Below, one piece after another: positions 13,594 to 25,731 of a stretch of DNA of 64,000 nt (positions are counted from its first letter, which is position 1; every line of letters begins with the position of its first letter). The notes beneath the pieces are model-generated. The model worked only from the letters and a program-made list of their open reading frames with translations. It made no database searches and was not told the DNA's origin. The position numbers and the translations under genes are program-made. Origin of the DNA: Ficedula albicollis. Its lineage: Eukaryota; Chordata; Aves; Passeriformes; Muscicapidae. The stretch is from NCBI RefSeq assembly GCF_000247815.1, contig NC_021683.1, positions 8,068,148 to 8,132,147 on the forward strand, written 5' to 3'.

Positions 13594-14905
13594 AATAATT
13601 CTAGAACTGCGTGAGTTGTTGCTGCTAGACCTTGTTTCACAGGCGGGCAGAAGGTGTTACTTTCACATTAACAATGTTTCTAACATTAATGCAAAACTGA
13701 TGTGACATTGAGAGTGCTGGGAGGATGTTTTTAACTATCAGTCCTACTTGCACCATGTTTTCTGTGTAGGAAATAGGAGAAAAGAAAACCAGACCTTAAT
13801 TTCTGGCTGCTGAGATGAGTGTTTTAGGATGCAGAGTAACATAGAATCCTTGATTCCCTGGAAATAAGGGCTCCATGGAAGTGGAGTGAGCATAAGCCTC
13901 ATAGCCTTCTATTGTCATCCTTAAAAACTGTCTTTTGGCATCCCTTTAATTTACAGTTGGCTTAATTCTTAATGGTGATGTGAGGGACATCCTGTGTAAC
14001 TGGCCTTACCATTTTGGATGGTATGAAATGGTGGTGGTTGTGGGTACATGTCCCCATTTACCATTCTTAAACAAGAGCCTCTGAATTTTCACCTCGTAGC
14101 CTTTGAATATCAGCCTCTTCTTTAGCACTTCAGCCAGTGAGGACTGAGATGAAAATTTCCTTGCCAAAGCCTGATAATGGTTTCTCCATCTCATTCTTGC
14201 AGCTGTTTTGTGAATGCCATGCTGGTATCCTGAGTTCCAGTTCTCTGTGCACTTCAGTCACTTGACAGAAGGATCAAATGGAGCTGTTTATGCCAGAGAA
14301 GTGCTCAGCCTCTGGCTGTTCATTGCTTACTCTTCAGGCCATAATTTGGATTGCCATCAAGCCCTCTCTTGTGACTTCTTATGGGTCCAAAGCTGAGCTC
14401 AATTCTCAAGAATGAAATTTGCTAAAAGAATTAGCCAGTGGCTGTAGACACTTAGGCTTGTAACAAGTAGAACCTTCAGGAGACATTTAAATGCAGGAAA
14501 CTTCCACCAGCCACAAGAGGCTCATATGACATGCAGTTGCTGGGATTTGCCAGCCTTTCCATGCTAAAAATCCTTAAAACAGCAGCTTTGAGGTGTTACC
14601 ACCTGAACAAACAGTTCACCAGTTGTGTGCTGCCTTTCTTGTGCACATGAGTATGTTCATGTTTGTGTGGGAGCCCTCAGGGTTCTACAGCCATGAAGCT
14701 TTTGTGTTGCAAGTAATTAATGTGGGCTTTTGGTGTGAAAGATGCATATATTTTTTGAAGCAGAAGAAAAGATGTTGATTTACATTACTGTTGTATATTT
14801 TGATTTTTATCAACAAATGTTGAAAGCGTTAAAAGACTTTTTTTTAAAAAAAAGAAAGGAAAACAAATGTTGTTTGGAGAAAATAAAGCCTTTTATTTTA
14901 GGTTT
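13594..14905 (+). other. CMTR2 3' untranslated region
   Basis: The stop codon TAA at 13591-13593 is followed by about 1.3 kb of AT-rich sequence without coding character. I see no AATAAA between the stop codon and 14882. The end given is an estimate: some 15-20 bases after the signal. Confidence 0.7.
14882..14887 (+). terminator. CMTR2 polyadenylation signal AATAAA
   Basis: A canonical AATAAA, the first after the CMTR2 stop codon, preceded by a T-rich stretch and followed within about 15-50 bases by T/GT-rich sequence, as expected for a cleavage site. Confidence 0.75.
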
Positions 14906-16511
14906 TCAGTATTGCTGTTTACATGCTTCTTTACCAAACATGGAAGAAATGAATGAAATGCAGTAGGGGAGCCTGGGAAGGTTTAATCTTTTAATTTTTT
15001 TTAGCCAGGCTTTCTTTATCTTGCCATTTGGATCCATCCTTCATGAGTGAAAGGTACAGTCTTCATCTCCAATTTTAACTTTGGGGTTTGCCAGCTTAGA
15101 GGTACTCTGCTTGCAGATGTTGTTAAAGCATTGGAGGCAGCCTGCACACAATTCCCTTGGCCTTTCACTGAGCCTTGCAGTCCATGTCCCTCTCTGTGTT
15201 TGCTGTAACTCTTAGCAGCAAGGATTTTATCTTAAGGACCTTCAGTTTCTCTGGCTATGACAACTGCTCTGGTAGGACAAAGTTGTTCTATGCTGTACTT
15301 TTGTCTGCAAAGTACTATTTATTCTTATCCAAGTGTTCTCATCCTAATTGCTTGCCTTCACTGAGTGGTGTGATTCAGAAAAAGCTGTGTGCCTTATTCC
15401 TCAGGGCTGGCTCTGCTGCACTGCAAAGGGGTTCCAGGTGATTGTCTTTGGGTTGGCTATCTAGTTTGTCTGGAGACTGCATGCTAACTCATTTTGATTG
15501 CAATTATTAGTGCTAATGTGTTTTTCCCATTGCCTTTCTCTTTGAAAGTAAGGACCAAATTAGAGAGCTGGGGAAGATCATTCTGTGTCCTGGAGGTGTG
15601 TGATGACACAGGAAATGAATCCTGTTCTGATACCTTCATTTCTATACAGCTAGTTAGGGCTTTTGGGGAAATCTTTGTGCAAGAGGTGGAGTTGAATGGA
15701 AGCTAAACTGCATGGCAGCCGTGGCTCACTTGATTTTAGAGAAGCTTAAGACTTTGGCTGTTAATGTCAAAATGTTCTTCAGGGGACCTGAGGACTTTGG
15801 AAGCATCCTTGGAACAGGAGACTGGGTTGGATGCGCTTGTTACAGGGTTTGTCAGGTTGATTTTGGTAGAAATACTCTTTAATGGATTTATGGTTTTACT
15901 GAATTACAGGGAAATGTAAATGCTTAGAATTGTATTCAAGCCTATAAAAGGTTTTATGAAATATTTGCATTCACAATATAACAGTATAAAAACAGTGCCT
16001 AAAGATATGAAATGGCAGATTGGAAAGTAAAGGGAAAATATGGATGTCTTCATTTTGCTGCTACAGACCTTAAAAGATGCATATGCAACTTCTTCAGTCC
16101 TTAAGGTCAATTTATACACTACATTATTTAGATTATGCACATTATTTGAATTTTGATAGATCTTAATATGGTAGCATGCCTGGCAGTTTTTGAGTTTAAA
16201 TAGTTGGTGTGGAAACCAAAGACAAAGCACTGATCCCAAAGCAAATGAGCTTTCTTCCAGGTGAACAGCTGTCTAACAAGTGTCCTTTTTCTGTCTTATG
16301 TCAGGTCCTCTGTGTCTCCCATTGAGACTGGGGAGATGAAATTTTACCTGTACTTGCACTAGAGCACCACAGTTAATGGCTCCTTTTATTAAAACAATAA
16401 TATGAAATTGTATATTGAAACAATATTTTTTCCTCTGTAGGAAATTTGAAGAGATTTATTGAAGTACATCTTCATAGTGCTTTACTAAATGGAGATGACT
16501 CGCTTGTTAAA

Positions 16512-16605
16512 GAATTGATTTATCTAAATTGGGGGATAGCAGGGAGAAGTGCCTGTCACTTGCTGGTGAATTGATTTGTTTAGATTGGGGGATAGCAGGG
16601 TGAAA
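16512..16605. repeat. Imperfect tandem repeat, 56-bp period
   Basis: GAATTGATTTATCTAAATTG at 16512 recurs as GAATTGATTTGTTTAGATTG at 16568. Both are followed by the same GGGATAGCAGGG. The first unit is 56 bp and the second is partial. Confidence 0.8.
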
Positions 16606-19600
16606 GTGAATCAATATTCAAAACTTATTTGTTGCTGAAGCCAAAGATCATTATCTGGGTATCAAAGAGATGAATGAGGAAATGCTGCCTCATATAAATG
16701 AAAGCTCATGCCGAGGTAGCCTCAGGTCCTGAGCTGTCAGGTACCTGTGCCTCAAAACAATGACCCTGTAGCCAGTGGGTAATGAAACCTCAATTAAGAC
16801 TAAGGAATAAAGGGACTGTGGTGAAGTGCCTTAATTTAAGTCTCTGGAGGGTTAAGGTGATTAAATACTTGCTTTATAATCAGTTGACTGCCCCAGGTTG
16901 ATGACAGAGCACAACTCAAGACCATTGAGTTAAAATGTAATGAAATCTGTCTTGGGGTCACAATTAAACCTAATTCCAAGGTGGCTGCTGAATAGCTGCA
17001 CGTCCCCACAAATAATGGTGTGCTCTGACAGATGAGTGTTCAGCAGAGAGGTGTGGGGCTGTCAGAATTGTGTCAGCCCTCTGAGCAGCTCCCTGCCTTC
17101 ACTGCTGCAGTGATGCTGATGGTACCCAGCCGTGCAGCTGGAGCAAACCAGCTGTGCAGACAGCAGGCAGAGCCCTGCCTGGAGTAGATCAGTAGCACAG
17201 GATGTGTTTGGGATTAGTGAACCTAGGGCTGGGATGGCTGTAGGATTCCTGGCTGGTGGGAATGGTGATATTTGGCAGCAGCAGCTTGTTGTCACACCTG
17301 AAAACCACATAGCAGCTCTTTGAACTGGCATTGACTGTTAGCACAAACTGAAAGGGAGCTGGATCCAGCTAATGTATTGGGAATTAAAGGAAAACTAGTT
17401 CAAAGACTTACTTTAGCTCTTTGGGAACACTGGAGAGGCTGGCCCACACCTAGGGTGAGCTTGCACTTTTTGTGGAAACACCAGAGGAGGCTGGTGTTTA
17501 ATAATTGTCAGCACTATGGTCTTAACTATAAATCACAAAGTAATTGATTTCAGGGTTTTAACGAAATTTAAATTTATGGAGAAGTTCAGTTATGCCTAAG
17601 ATGCACAGTTAATAGCACTGGCACTGAATAAAACCCAAATTAACTTTGTTTCCATTATGAAACAGGGTAGTATTAGCCAATAATTTATATTCATATAAGA
17701 AGTTTGGCTCTTAATTACGTGACTGGCTTTGTGAAAGTTCTGTGCTTGAAAACTGTTTTCAGACTTGGAAACCTGTTCAAAGCTCTGGATATTATCCAAC
17801 TTTCAATTCCCAGCAGTATCACTGCTCTGTGTGCAAAAACTCAAGACCAGACTCTGTCTGAATTTGCTCAGACTTTTTGGAGGGAAGATTTTGAGTAGGG
17901 AATGGATTAAACTGAGATGTAAATTCACTCTGAGTAGTTCCTCACTAGATTACAGAGGAGACAGGCAGGACAGCCACTGCTCCTTAGGCTGCATGCTGGG
18001 ACAGTGGGGTTTACCAAAAGGGAGCCAGAACAGAAGTTACAAATGTAAATTGTATAAATTCACAAATGTGCAATTGTAAATAAGACAAGTTCTGAGTCCT
18101 CTCATATGATCCTGATGACATACTGTGCTTAGTGAGTGTCACAGGCCTCAGAGCTGGTTTGGGGCTGAGCACATGCAGCAGCTGAGAAGACCTATTTATG
18201 TTTCAGTAACTGACCTTACTCATCACATCACTCTCTGCAGTTTTGAAGTGACCCCTGAAGGTACAAGTGACAGCAGCAGTCTCAGGAGCATGAGTGGAAG
18301 TAATGAAGCAGTAATTAGCAATTAATAAAGTGTGCTGAAACTTTTAACTACTGCACTGGCCTAGAGGTCTGGTGCTGGAGTGGAATAGTCCCTTAGAAAT
18401 CTACAACTCGGAAGCTTAATTATAATAATTTCCTTTAGACACCATCTGCTCTTGGAGCCAACTTGTATATTTACTTTTTCCCTTGAAGGTAGGTGAGTTT
18501 TAAGGACTCCACTTCTGTGGCTTTTCACAGCAGAGATTAAATTGAAGCTGGGATCAAGATACAGGGAACGAGATGGCCCCTGTGGCTGATGTGTCCTACA
18601 GAGACCATGAGGGAAAGGTTCTGTTGGAATAGCCAGCAGGTTGGAAAAGCTCTGGACAAACATGGAAAGAATCTTCTTTGTAGTTGGCAGAGGGATGTCA
18701 CCTTTTCTAGGGAGGGCATAAATTGAAATTGTGCTGTCTCTGTGCTCTTCTCTTCCCCTTCCCACCTCAAGCCCTTCTGAGCAGTGTCTGGAAGATGCCA
18801 CCTTTCAGAGAGTGTGGTCACGAAAGGCAAGGATTGCTAAGGAGCCCTCCTGACCCGAAGTTGCTACTGACAAGAGGCAAACCCAAGTGAGGCCAGTGAC
18901 ACACTCTGAGGAAGAAGGACACCTGTGGCTCTTGGCTCTTTGCCTCTCAGAGCTGTTGCACTGTGTTGCTTTAGCAGGTATGTGCTGGGTTCTGCCTTGC
19001 TGTGCACTGGAAGGTCAGTTAAGGCCAGAAGCTAAACTATATCACCCCTCCTTGCTCTCCTAAAGATGAGCCTGAAAAATGGTTAGATGATGAAAATATA
19101 CAGCCAAACACCACCAGCCTTCCCCTCATTCCCCACTGTGTTAATCATTCATGGCAGGAGCTAAGAGCAAGTCAGGAGAGTCAGGTTAGGTTGAAATATC
19201 TTTTGGTTTTTAGCTATAGGAATGCCCAATGGACTTGAACAGAGCAAAACACTTTTCAAGCAGGAAAGGTGCAAAAATGGGACAGGGGAATTTTGGAATA
19301 TGTCAGTGCAATTTTAGACATCACTCGTTTGCACTGAAGGCTTGTAATAATGATTCCATTTTATCTTGTGTAAATCAGTTTTAATTAATAGAGCAGATGT
19401 ACCAACAATGCATCTGGAAATGAAATGGAGGAAAAAAGAAAAGAGGCAGCTGGTGCTAGTGGATGTAAATATTTGCTTTTTGGGAAGTGAAGCTCTGCAG
19501 AAACTTCAGGCTCCATTTCAAATTCAGAAGCCTGTTTCTTATGCCTGTGGAGATATATGGAGCAGAAAAAATTAACTAAATCATACTGCTGCTTTATTTG

Positions 19601-22574
19601 AATCTAGTGCATGTGATGTAAGCAGCCCAAGTTTTTGGAATAGGGCCAACACATGAAGTCTTGGTTCCTGCTGAAATATTAAGACTTTGTTGATGCAAGG
19701 TGCATTAATTCCAGAGGAGCTCTCTCTGTACCAAGAAGCCTCTGCAGTACAGTCTAGTCTTCTGAGCATGGACAAATGGAAATGCTAATGTTTGACCCTT
19801 ACTGGAGCAGAGCAAGGTACAGTGATGCTGCTGAAATAGGGCCTGACTGGCAAACCAAGTGTAAGAGGTCTAGAAAGCTGCAGCTGAGGAGATGTGACAG
19901 ATGTGAGGATGGACTCTGAGCCTTATGTGAAGCTGAGGGTTGAAACAAAAGCAAGGCAAGAATTAGGGCTTTGCAGGTTTTAATGGGACTCTCCACAGTT
20001 CTGCTGTGTTATTTTTGTGCCCTCTTAACTGCAGAGCACTCTCTTAAATCTTCCTCATTTCCTTTTAGTATTGATGCCAGGCTGTTTGTGTTAGAATGAA
20101 GAGAGCTTTTTGTTCTCTTTTGGTTTTTTTTGTTAGTGCCTGTAACTGCTAAGAAGAATTTGAAAACACAACCCTGAAAGCTCAAAGTACCAGAGCAAAC
20201 ATAGAATGTAACATGCAAAACAAACCCACTTTTAAAGCAAGTCATGACTGATGAGTGGTGATGTCCAAACTGGAAGACAGTAAGGGTTGATCCAGAGCAG
20301 GTATTTTGTGCTTGGTGAACCAGACAATGGGGATGGGAAGGATTCCTCAAAGAAGTTTAAGTGGTAGTGCACATATTGTTAATTCTATTGCAAGCTCTCT
20401 AGGGATAAGACAGACTTCCTTGCTCTGCAACTTACTTTTGGAATAGGACATCAGGACATAGGACTCACCCAACCTTGTGAGTACATCTTGGTTTAGGGTT
20501 TTGTGCCTTGATTTTTTGCTGTGAATGCCCCACAGCAGAGAGAACACCTCAAAATGGCAGCACAGCTCAGAGCTGAGCTGGATCTGGATCAGAGTGAAGC
20601 TCCTCTGTCCTTAAGACTTAGATAAGAAAGTTTGCAGGTGTAAGTAGTGCTGCTGCTGCTGAGGGGATTGGGTTTTCCAGGCCTGGGAGCAGATTTATAG
20701 CCCTGTCTATACTGCATTTGCATTGTGGAAGCTTGTGTACAGTAACACCTCGCTGTCTGTCCCTTCTGTTTCAGAGCTCTGCTGTCAGCTATTTAATACC
20801 CTACTCTGGTTACTGCTGCCTTTGTCCTGCTATCCTTCATCCTTAATTGTCCTCAGTGAGCAGCAGGCATCAGGAAGGTGGTGATGAGAATGTAATGGAT
20901 TGGAAGAGGCAGCAGGACCACTGGCTGTGAGAGACTTGTGTGGCGTTCAGTCTCGCAGGTGAAGCAGCTGAGATCTTTCAGAAGGATGATGTGTTTGAAT
21001 ATGGGTCAGACAGGGTCACCAGGACATGATGAAGATTAATTTTGCATTATAAAGGGATTTTCCACTCAACTTCAGACCAATAAGCAGTTAGTCATTGGCA
21101 CTTTAAAAGCAGAATCTCCTTTAGTACTTTTGTCATTACCAGGTGTTGAATTTGCAGCTGACAACCCCAGTGGTCTTGCTTGCCTGTCCATCTTCCATGC
21201 CATGTCTGCTATCCCTGTGGGCTTAGGTTTTGTGTACTTCTGGAATGCCTGCACACATTCCTCTGCCCATTGTTTCTTATGGGAAAGATTAATTGTGGTC
21301 AGTCACACTTCCAGGCTTGTATTCTCCTCAGGTAATGGGATGCCTGAAACTAGTTTGACTATTTTGGGGACTTACCACAGAACCAGAATTTAGGGTTGAG
21401 GAGTCGAAGAGAGAAGAATTCAGAGCACCCATCTACAAGCCTGTACACCCTGGTTGTGCATGTATTCAAATGCATGGCTCTATCTCCCGAAGCTGCAGAA
21501 CTTACTGTGTGGAATAATTCTCTGTTGTTTGAGGATTTCTGGAAACTAACTGGAGGAAGTGTTACATTCTGACTTATTTTATTCCCTCACTACAGCCAGG
21601 GTCACTCTGACTGTGTCCTTAGGGTGTCCCTTTCAAGTCTTGGCCTTCTGGGACTTGAAGGGAAATGAAAAACTTGCCTTCAGATCCAGTGGACTGTGTG
21701 GGGGCTCTGTCAGGTGAGACAAGGCTGTGCCCAGAGAAGGGATTTTTCTAAATGCCTGGCTACCTGAGCTGTAGCCACCAGCTTCCAGGAGCACTATAAA
21801 TTGTGCAGGGCCTGAGCTGTGCCTTAGCTGACTCTAAAGTGTCATGTAAACCTGTTGTCTGATGTTTAAATGCTGGGGTAACCTTGCTCTGTAAGGAAAT
21901 GGGAAACTATGGAGGCAGTGCTGTGACACGAAGGCAATGCTGTGACACAATGCTGTAAAGCAAGAAGGAGCAATTTGTCAAATGACACTGTCACCTTTGA
22001 TGTGGTGAGGGGAATCAGCACAGGGCACCGTGTCCTAGGTGGCTTGCTCGATGTTTTGTTAAGGATTTGAGCTGCCCATTTCCCACTGAGCTTTGGGATG
22101 CAGATGTCAAAGCTGGCTCTGTTTAGATGGAGCTGTGCTTCAGAGCTGCACTTCAAAAGCTGGTGGAGAATGTACCAGCAGGGGGGACTGTAATTGCCAT
22201 ATATTTTACCCATAATGATATAGGGGAAGGAACAGGGACAGCTAATAATAATAAACGAGATGTTACATCTGATGACTCCCAAGTCTTCTTAGGTCTGCTG
22301 TGGAAGGCAGGAGGAGGGAATGGAATCCTGTGTCTCCTCAGCTGTGTGGTTGCCCCCTTTTTTAAAATCCTGACTTTAAAATGGAATGCTTGTTAAAAAG
22401 CAGGCATCAACAAGGGAGACCTGGGCCAAGCTCTGCTAGCAGAGCTGTGCTGAACTCTGTCCTTGCACCAGAAGATAATTTGCCTCCCAGTGGTGGAAGG
22501 CTGAGAAATGCCCCCCACAGAAGGGAAACAACTTGCTCAGTCAGGCTTCCTCTGCCCTTTCCTTTTTATTTAAG

Positions 22575-22618
22575 AAAAAGAGCTAACTCTGATGAAGATG
22601 GGATCATTAGCACAAAAG
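22575..22618 (+). other. Exon-like segment with strong splice signals
   Basis: A pyrimidine-rich tract ending in TTTAAG sits directly before 22575, and AAAAG|GTAAGT follows at 22618, giving a 44-base potential exon. In one frame it contains an ATG and reads open to the donor in phase 0 (MKMGSLAQK). It lies between CMTR2 and the recognisable HYDIN exons, so it could be a HYDIN leader or first coding exon, or part of an unknown transcript. The sequence alone does not establish that it is transcribed. Confidence 0.2.
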
Positions 22619-25539
22619 GTAAGTCAAAGGAGATATTATTAAAACCTTACCTTTATGAAACTAGAGCAGAAAGGTAAGTTAGGGTGACTGATCTTTGGAT
22701 TTCACTTCCTCTGTGGCTCTGACAAGCCTATGAACAATTGCCCATCCTACCATATGTGACTGTGAGCAGGACAGCCCACTTTGATGTCTGTCAAAGTGAA
22801 CCTGTCAAATCAGGAGGGAGCTTCTCTTTCCCAGCTGGAGAAGAGATGGTGTCCAATCCTTGCCCTCCTACAGACCCTCAGGAAAACAGAGGTCTTGTTT
22901 TGCATCTGGGCAGCAGAATGGGATATTTACCTTGTGACCCAGTGGTATCTCTAGAGCAAAGCAAAAGGCTACTTCTTTTGATGAATGTTAATTTTCACTC
23001 TGATTTTATCCTGTTGTTGAATCCTGACTGTTCTCCCCAGCTGTCCATCACTGACTCTCATGCTTTGATGGCTCTTGTCACAAATAGCATGGTAAAAAGA
23101 TCTTAGTTATTTTCTCTTTCCTTTTTTCTCCTTTGAGAAGTCTCATTTACTTTCTGCAGCTGTCCTAACTCCCTTCCTCCTATCATTACTGGGTAGCAAT
23201 GTGGCAATTAGAGCTGGCCACCCCCAGGAGGAGGTGTGCTCCATTGGCTTTGAAAGATTTTGCAGCGCTATCCTTTGTGCTCTTCTCCAAAGCTTTTCTC
23301 TTCTCCCTGTGACATGGATTTTAATGTTATGCTATTCCTTGTATAGTAACATCTGTAAAGATACAAAAATGTCTGGGACCTGGTTTTGTGAAGCCTTTAT
23401 TCTTTTCATCTTCCTTGGAAGGTATATTGCTCCCCAACTCCCCCTCTCTCTCCCTCCCTCCTTCCCCGTCAAAGGTTATCTTGGAGGTGATGTAAAGGCA
23501 TTTATTGGTTAAATATATGTGCCAAGCAAGGACAGAGAAAACACCAGGTGTCTCTTTCTTGGAGCACCAGCCTCTATAGTTCTGGAGCCAGATGGGGACA
23601 TTTCTGAAGGGATGGTGTGACATTCAGATCCCAGTGCTCCTCACTATGTCAGTCTCTTTCACACCTGCTTTTGCTCCCCAGGCTTTGCCTTGTCCGCTGC
23701 TCTGTGGCTGTTCATCTGCCACTGGCCAAGTGGCTGTTGAGGGAATCAAGCTGGTCAGAGACAGCAGGACTTGAGCTGATAAAGAAGGAGGATTCTGTGG
23801 TCTGTCTGATCTTGCTGAAGGCACTTCCATTGCCATCTCCCAGGACCAGCCTAATGCTGGCGTTGAGTCGGACCTGAAGGTTTACTTTGGAGACGAAAGG
23901 ATGAGGAAATTTAGAAGCTAATGCCTAATCCTGTGGGCATCAACAACATTTTTAATGCTGTCCCTTTGATAACTTGTAGGAGGCATTCAATGTTGGGTTT
24001 TGTGTAAGGAGGTGCAAAGCAATTCAGTGCAGCCGGAAGCTACAGGCAAGGCTATTTATTTCAGGGCTTTGATACTCCAGTGATAGCTGTCTTACTGCTG
24101 CAGTGGCTGGCTTCATTTTGCTTTGGAGCAAAGGAATAAAAATGTTCCTCTCATTTCGTTTTCTCTGAGGTGAGAAAATTCCTGGAAGTCTGCTGATGAA
24201 GTTGAGGAACATCTTAATCTTTTTCCCCTGAAGTGGCTTGAGTGCAGCTTCCAGAAAGTCAGGGCTTGAAAGCCTGAAAGCTCTGACTGGATGTTCTGAG
24301 AGGACTTCTGACACGAGGGCTGGACTGCAGATGTGGCTGGAGATGCTGGATGTCTTGGTGAAGTGACTTTTTTTTTTTTTGAGATTGCTGTACTCTCTGT
24401 AGCAATTGCTAATAAACTACTTTCTGTTGGCAGGGCTGATGATCCATCAGTCTCCATTCTCAGAGATGAGCCCTTTGTTAGGGCATCACTACAGAGAGCT
24501 TTGTCATATCTCAGCATTTGACATTTCCCAATTGACAGTGTTTAACCCTTTCCCCTAAGAGCCTCCCGGTGATGATTCCTATAAGCTTGAGTTTTCCCTT
24601 CCCTTACCAAAAGCTTCTGTATTTTTGTCACTTGCCATGTACTGCCAGTGAATCTATCTTTGCTGTTTTGGGCTTTAAATGTTGCCTTTAATTAGGATAT
24701 GAGCTTTTCTGGCCATGGGCTGATGGACAGCTCTCTGGTGCCCAGAACCAGGACAGGAACAGAGGGATTACTGTATTGCTTCTTGTACTTGAAAGAACAG
24801 TCCTTTAGCCCAGGTGGGTTTGGATTTAGGAGGGGCATACCAGGCCTCAAAATCCATCAGTTTATGCCAATTTATCAGCTGTTCTGTTTCTGTTCTGCTT
24901 CTTGCCTCTAATTTGCAAAGCCAGATTAAGGCTATGTGATGCACAGAGGTTCAGGGCAGGGCTACTTTTTCTTCTAGGACAGAATCTGTTGATCCAGTTC
25001 AGAATTTTAAGCAGGAATTGCATGCAAAATGGAGCTGAATGAACCCTACTCCTAGCAAGAGCTGGTAGCAAGGATGGATGAGCAGTTCATTCACAGTCGT
25101 TTAAACACTGAAGAAAATAAGATGTGTGTTTAAAACTGCTTTTTCAACCAGTGTGTAGAATGTTGATGTCTCAAGGGTTAAAACGCCTCTGGCAACTTGG
25201 ATCAATATGTGGGTATTTAAAAGCACTCTGGACTAAACAGACAAATGAGTTAAACTGTGTTTAGCTAATTCCCAGGGTGGGGATAATTCAGCCAGCCCTG
25301 TGCTGAAGAAATCTGGAGCTTGTCTGATGTTTGCAGTGGAGATGTCAGATTCTTTTTCAAAGACTTCGTGGGTCTGCAAGTGACTGGTTCACTACCCAAA
25401 AGGTAGGAAGCACTTTGGAATCATTCCCTTTTGATGGAGATTGGAGAGAGACCTTTGCTTTTCTGTCCTGGACTTCTGACAGTGACTTCCACAGTGGTGC
25501 CTTGTTCAGCTTGGGTCTGCTTTTTATCATTAGGATACA

Positions 25540-25731
25540 GTTTTTGGGGTTTTTTGGGTTTTTTTGGTATGTTTTTGTGTCATTTTGTTTTGGTTTTTGT
25601 TGTGTGGTTTTGGTGGGTTTTTTGTTTGTTTGCTTTTGTTTGTTTGTTTTTGTTTTGCTTTGGAGTTTTTTTGGGTTAGTGGTTTTTTGGTGTTTGTTTG
25701 TTTGATTTGGTTTTTGGGGTTTTTTTCCCCA
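25540..25731. repeat. T/G-only low-complexity tract
   Basis: About 190 bases made almost wholly of T and G on the + strand, with runs such as (GTTT)n and TTTTGG, and with very little A or C. It is an extreme strand asymmetry. The open frames across it, rich in Phe, Val and Leu, are not real genes. Confidence 0.9.

Noticed and set aside
15494..15706. Frame containing a VCDDTGNE stretch, similar to the CYDTGE of HYDIN
   Set aside because: It lies just after the CMTR2 transcript, far upstream of the other HYDIN exons and in the wrong order; the rest of the frame does not match.
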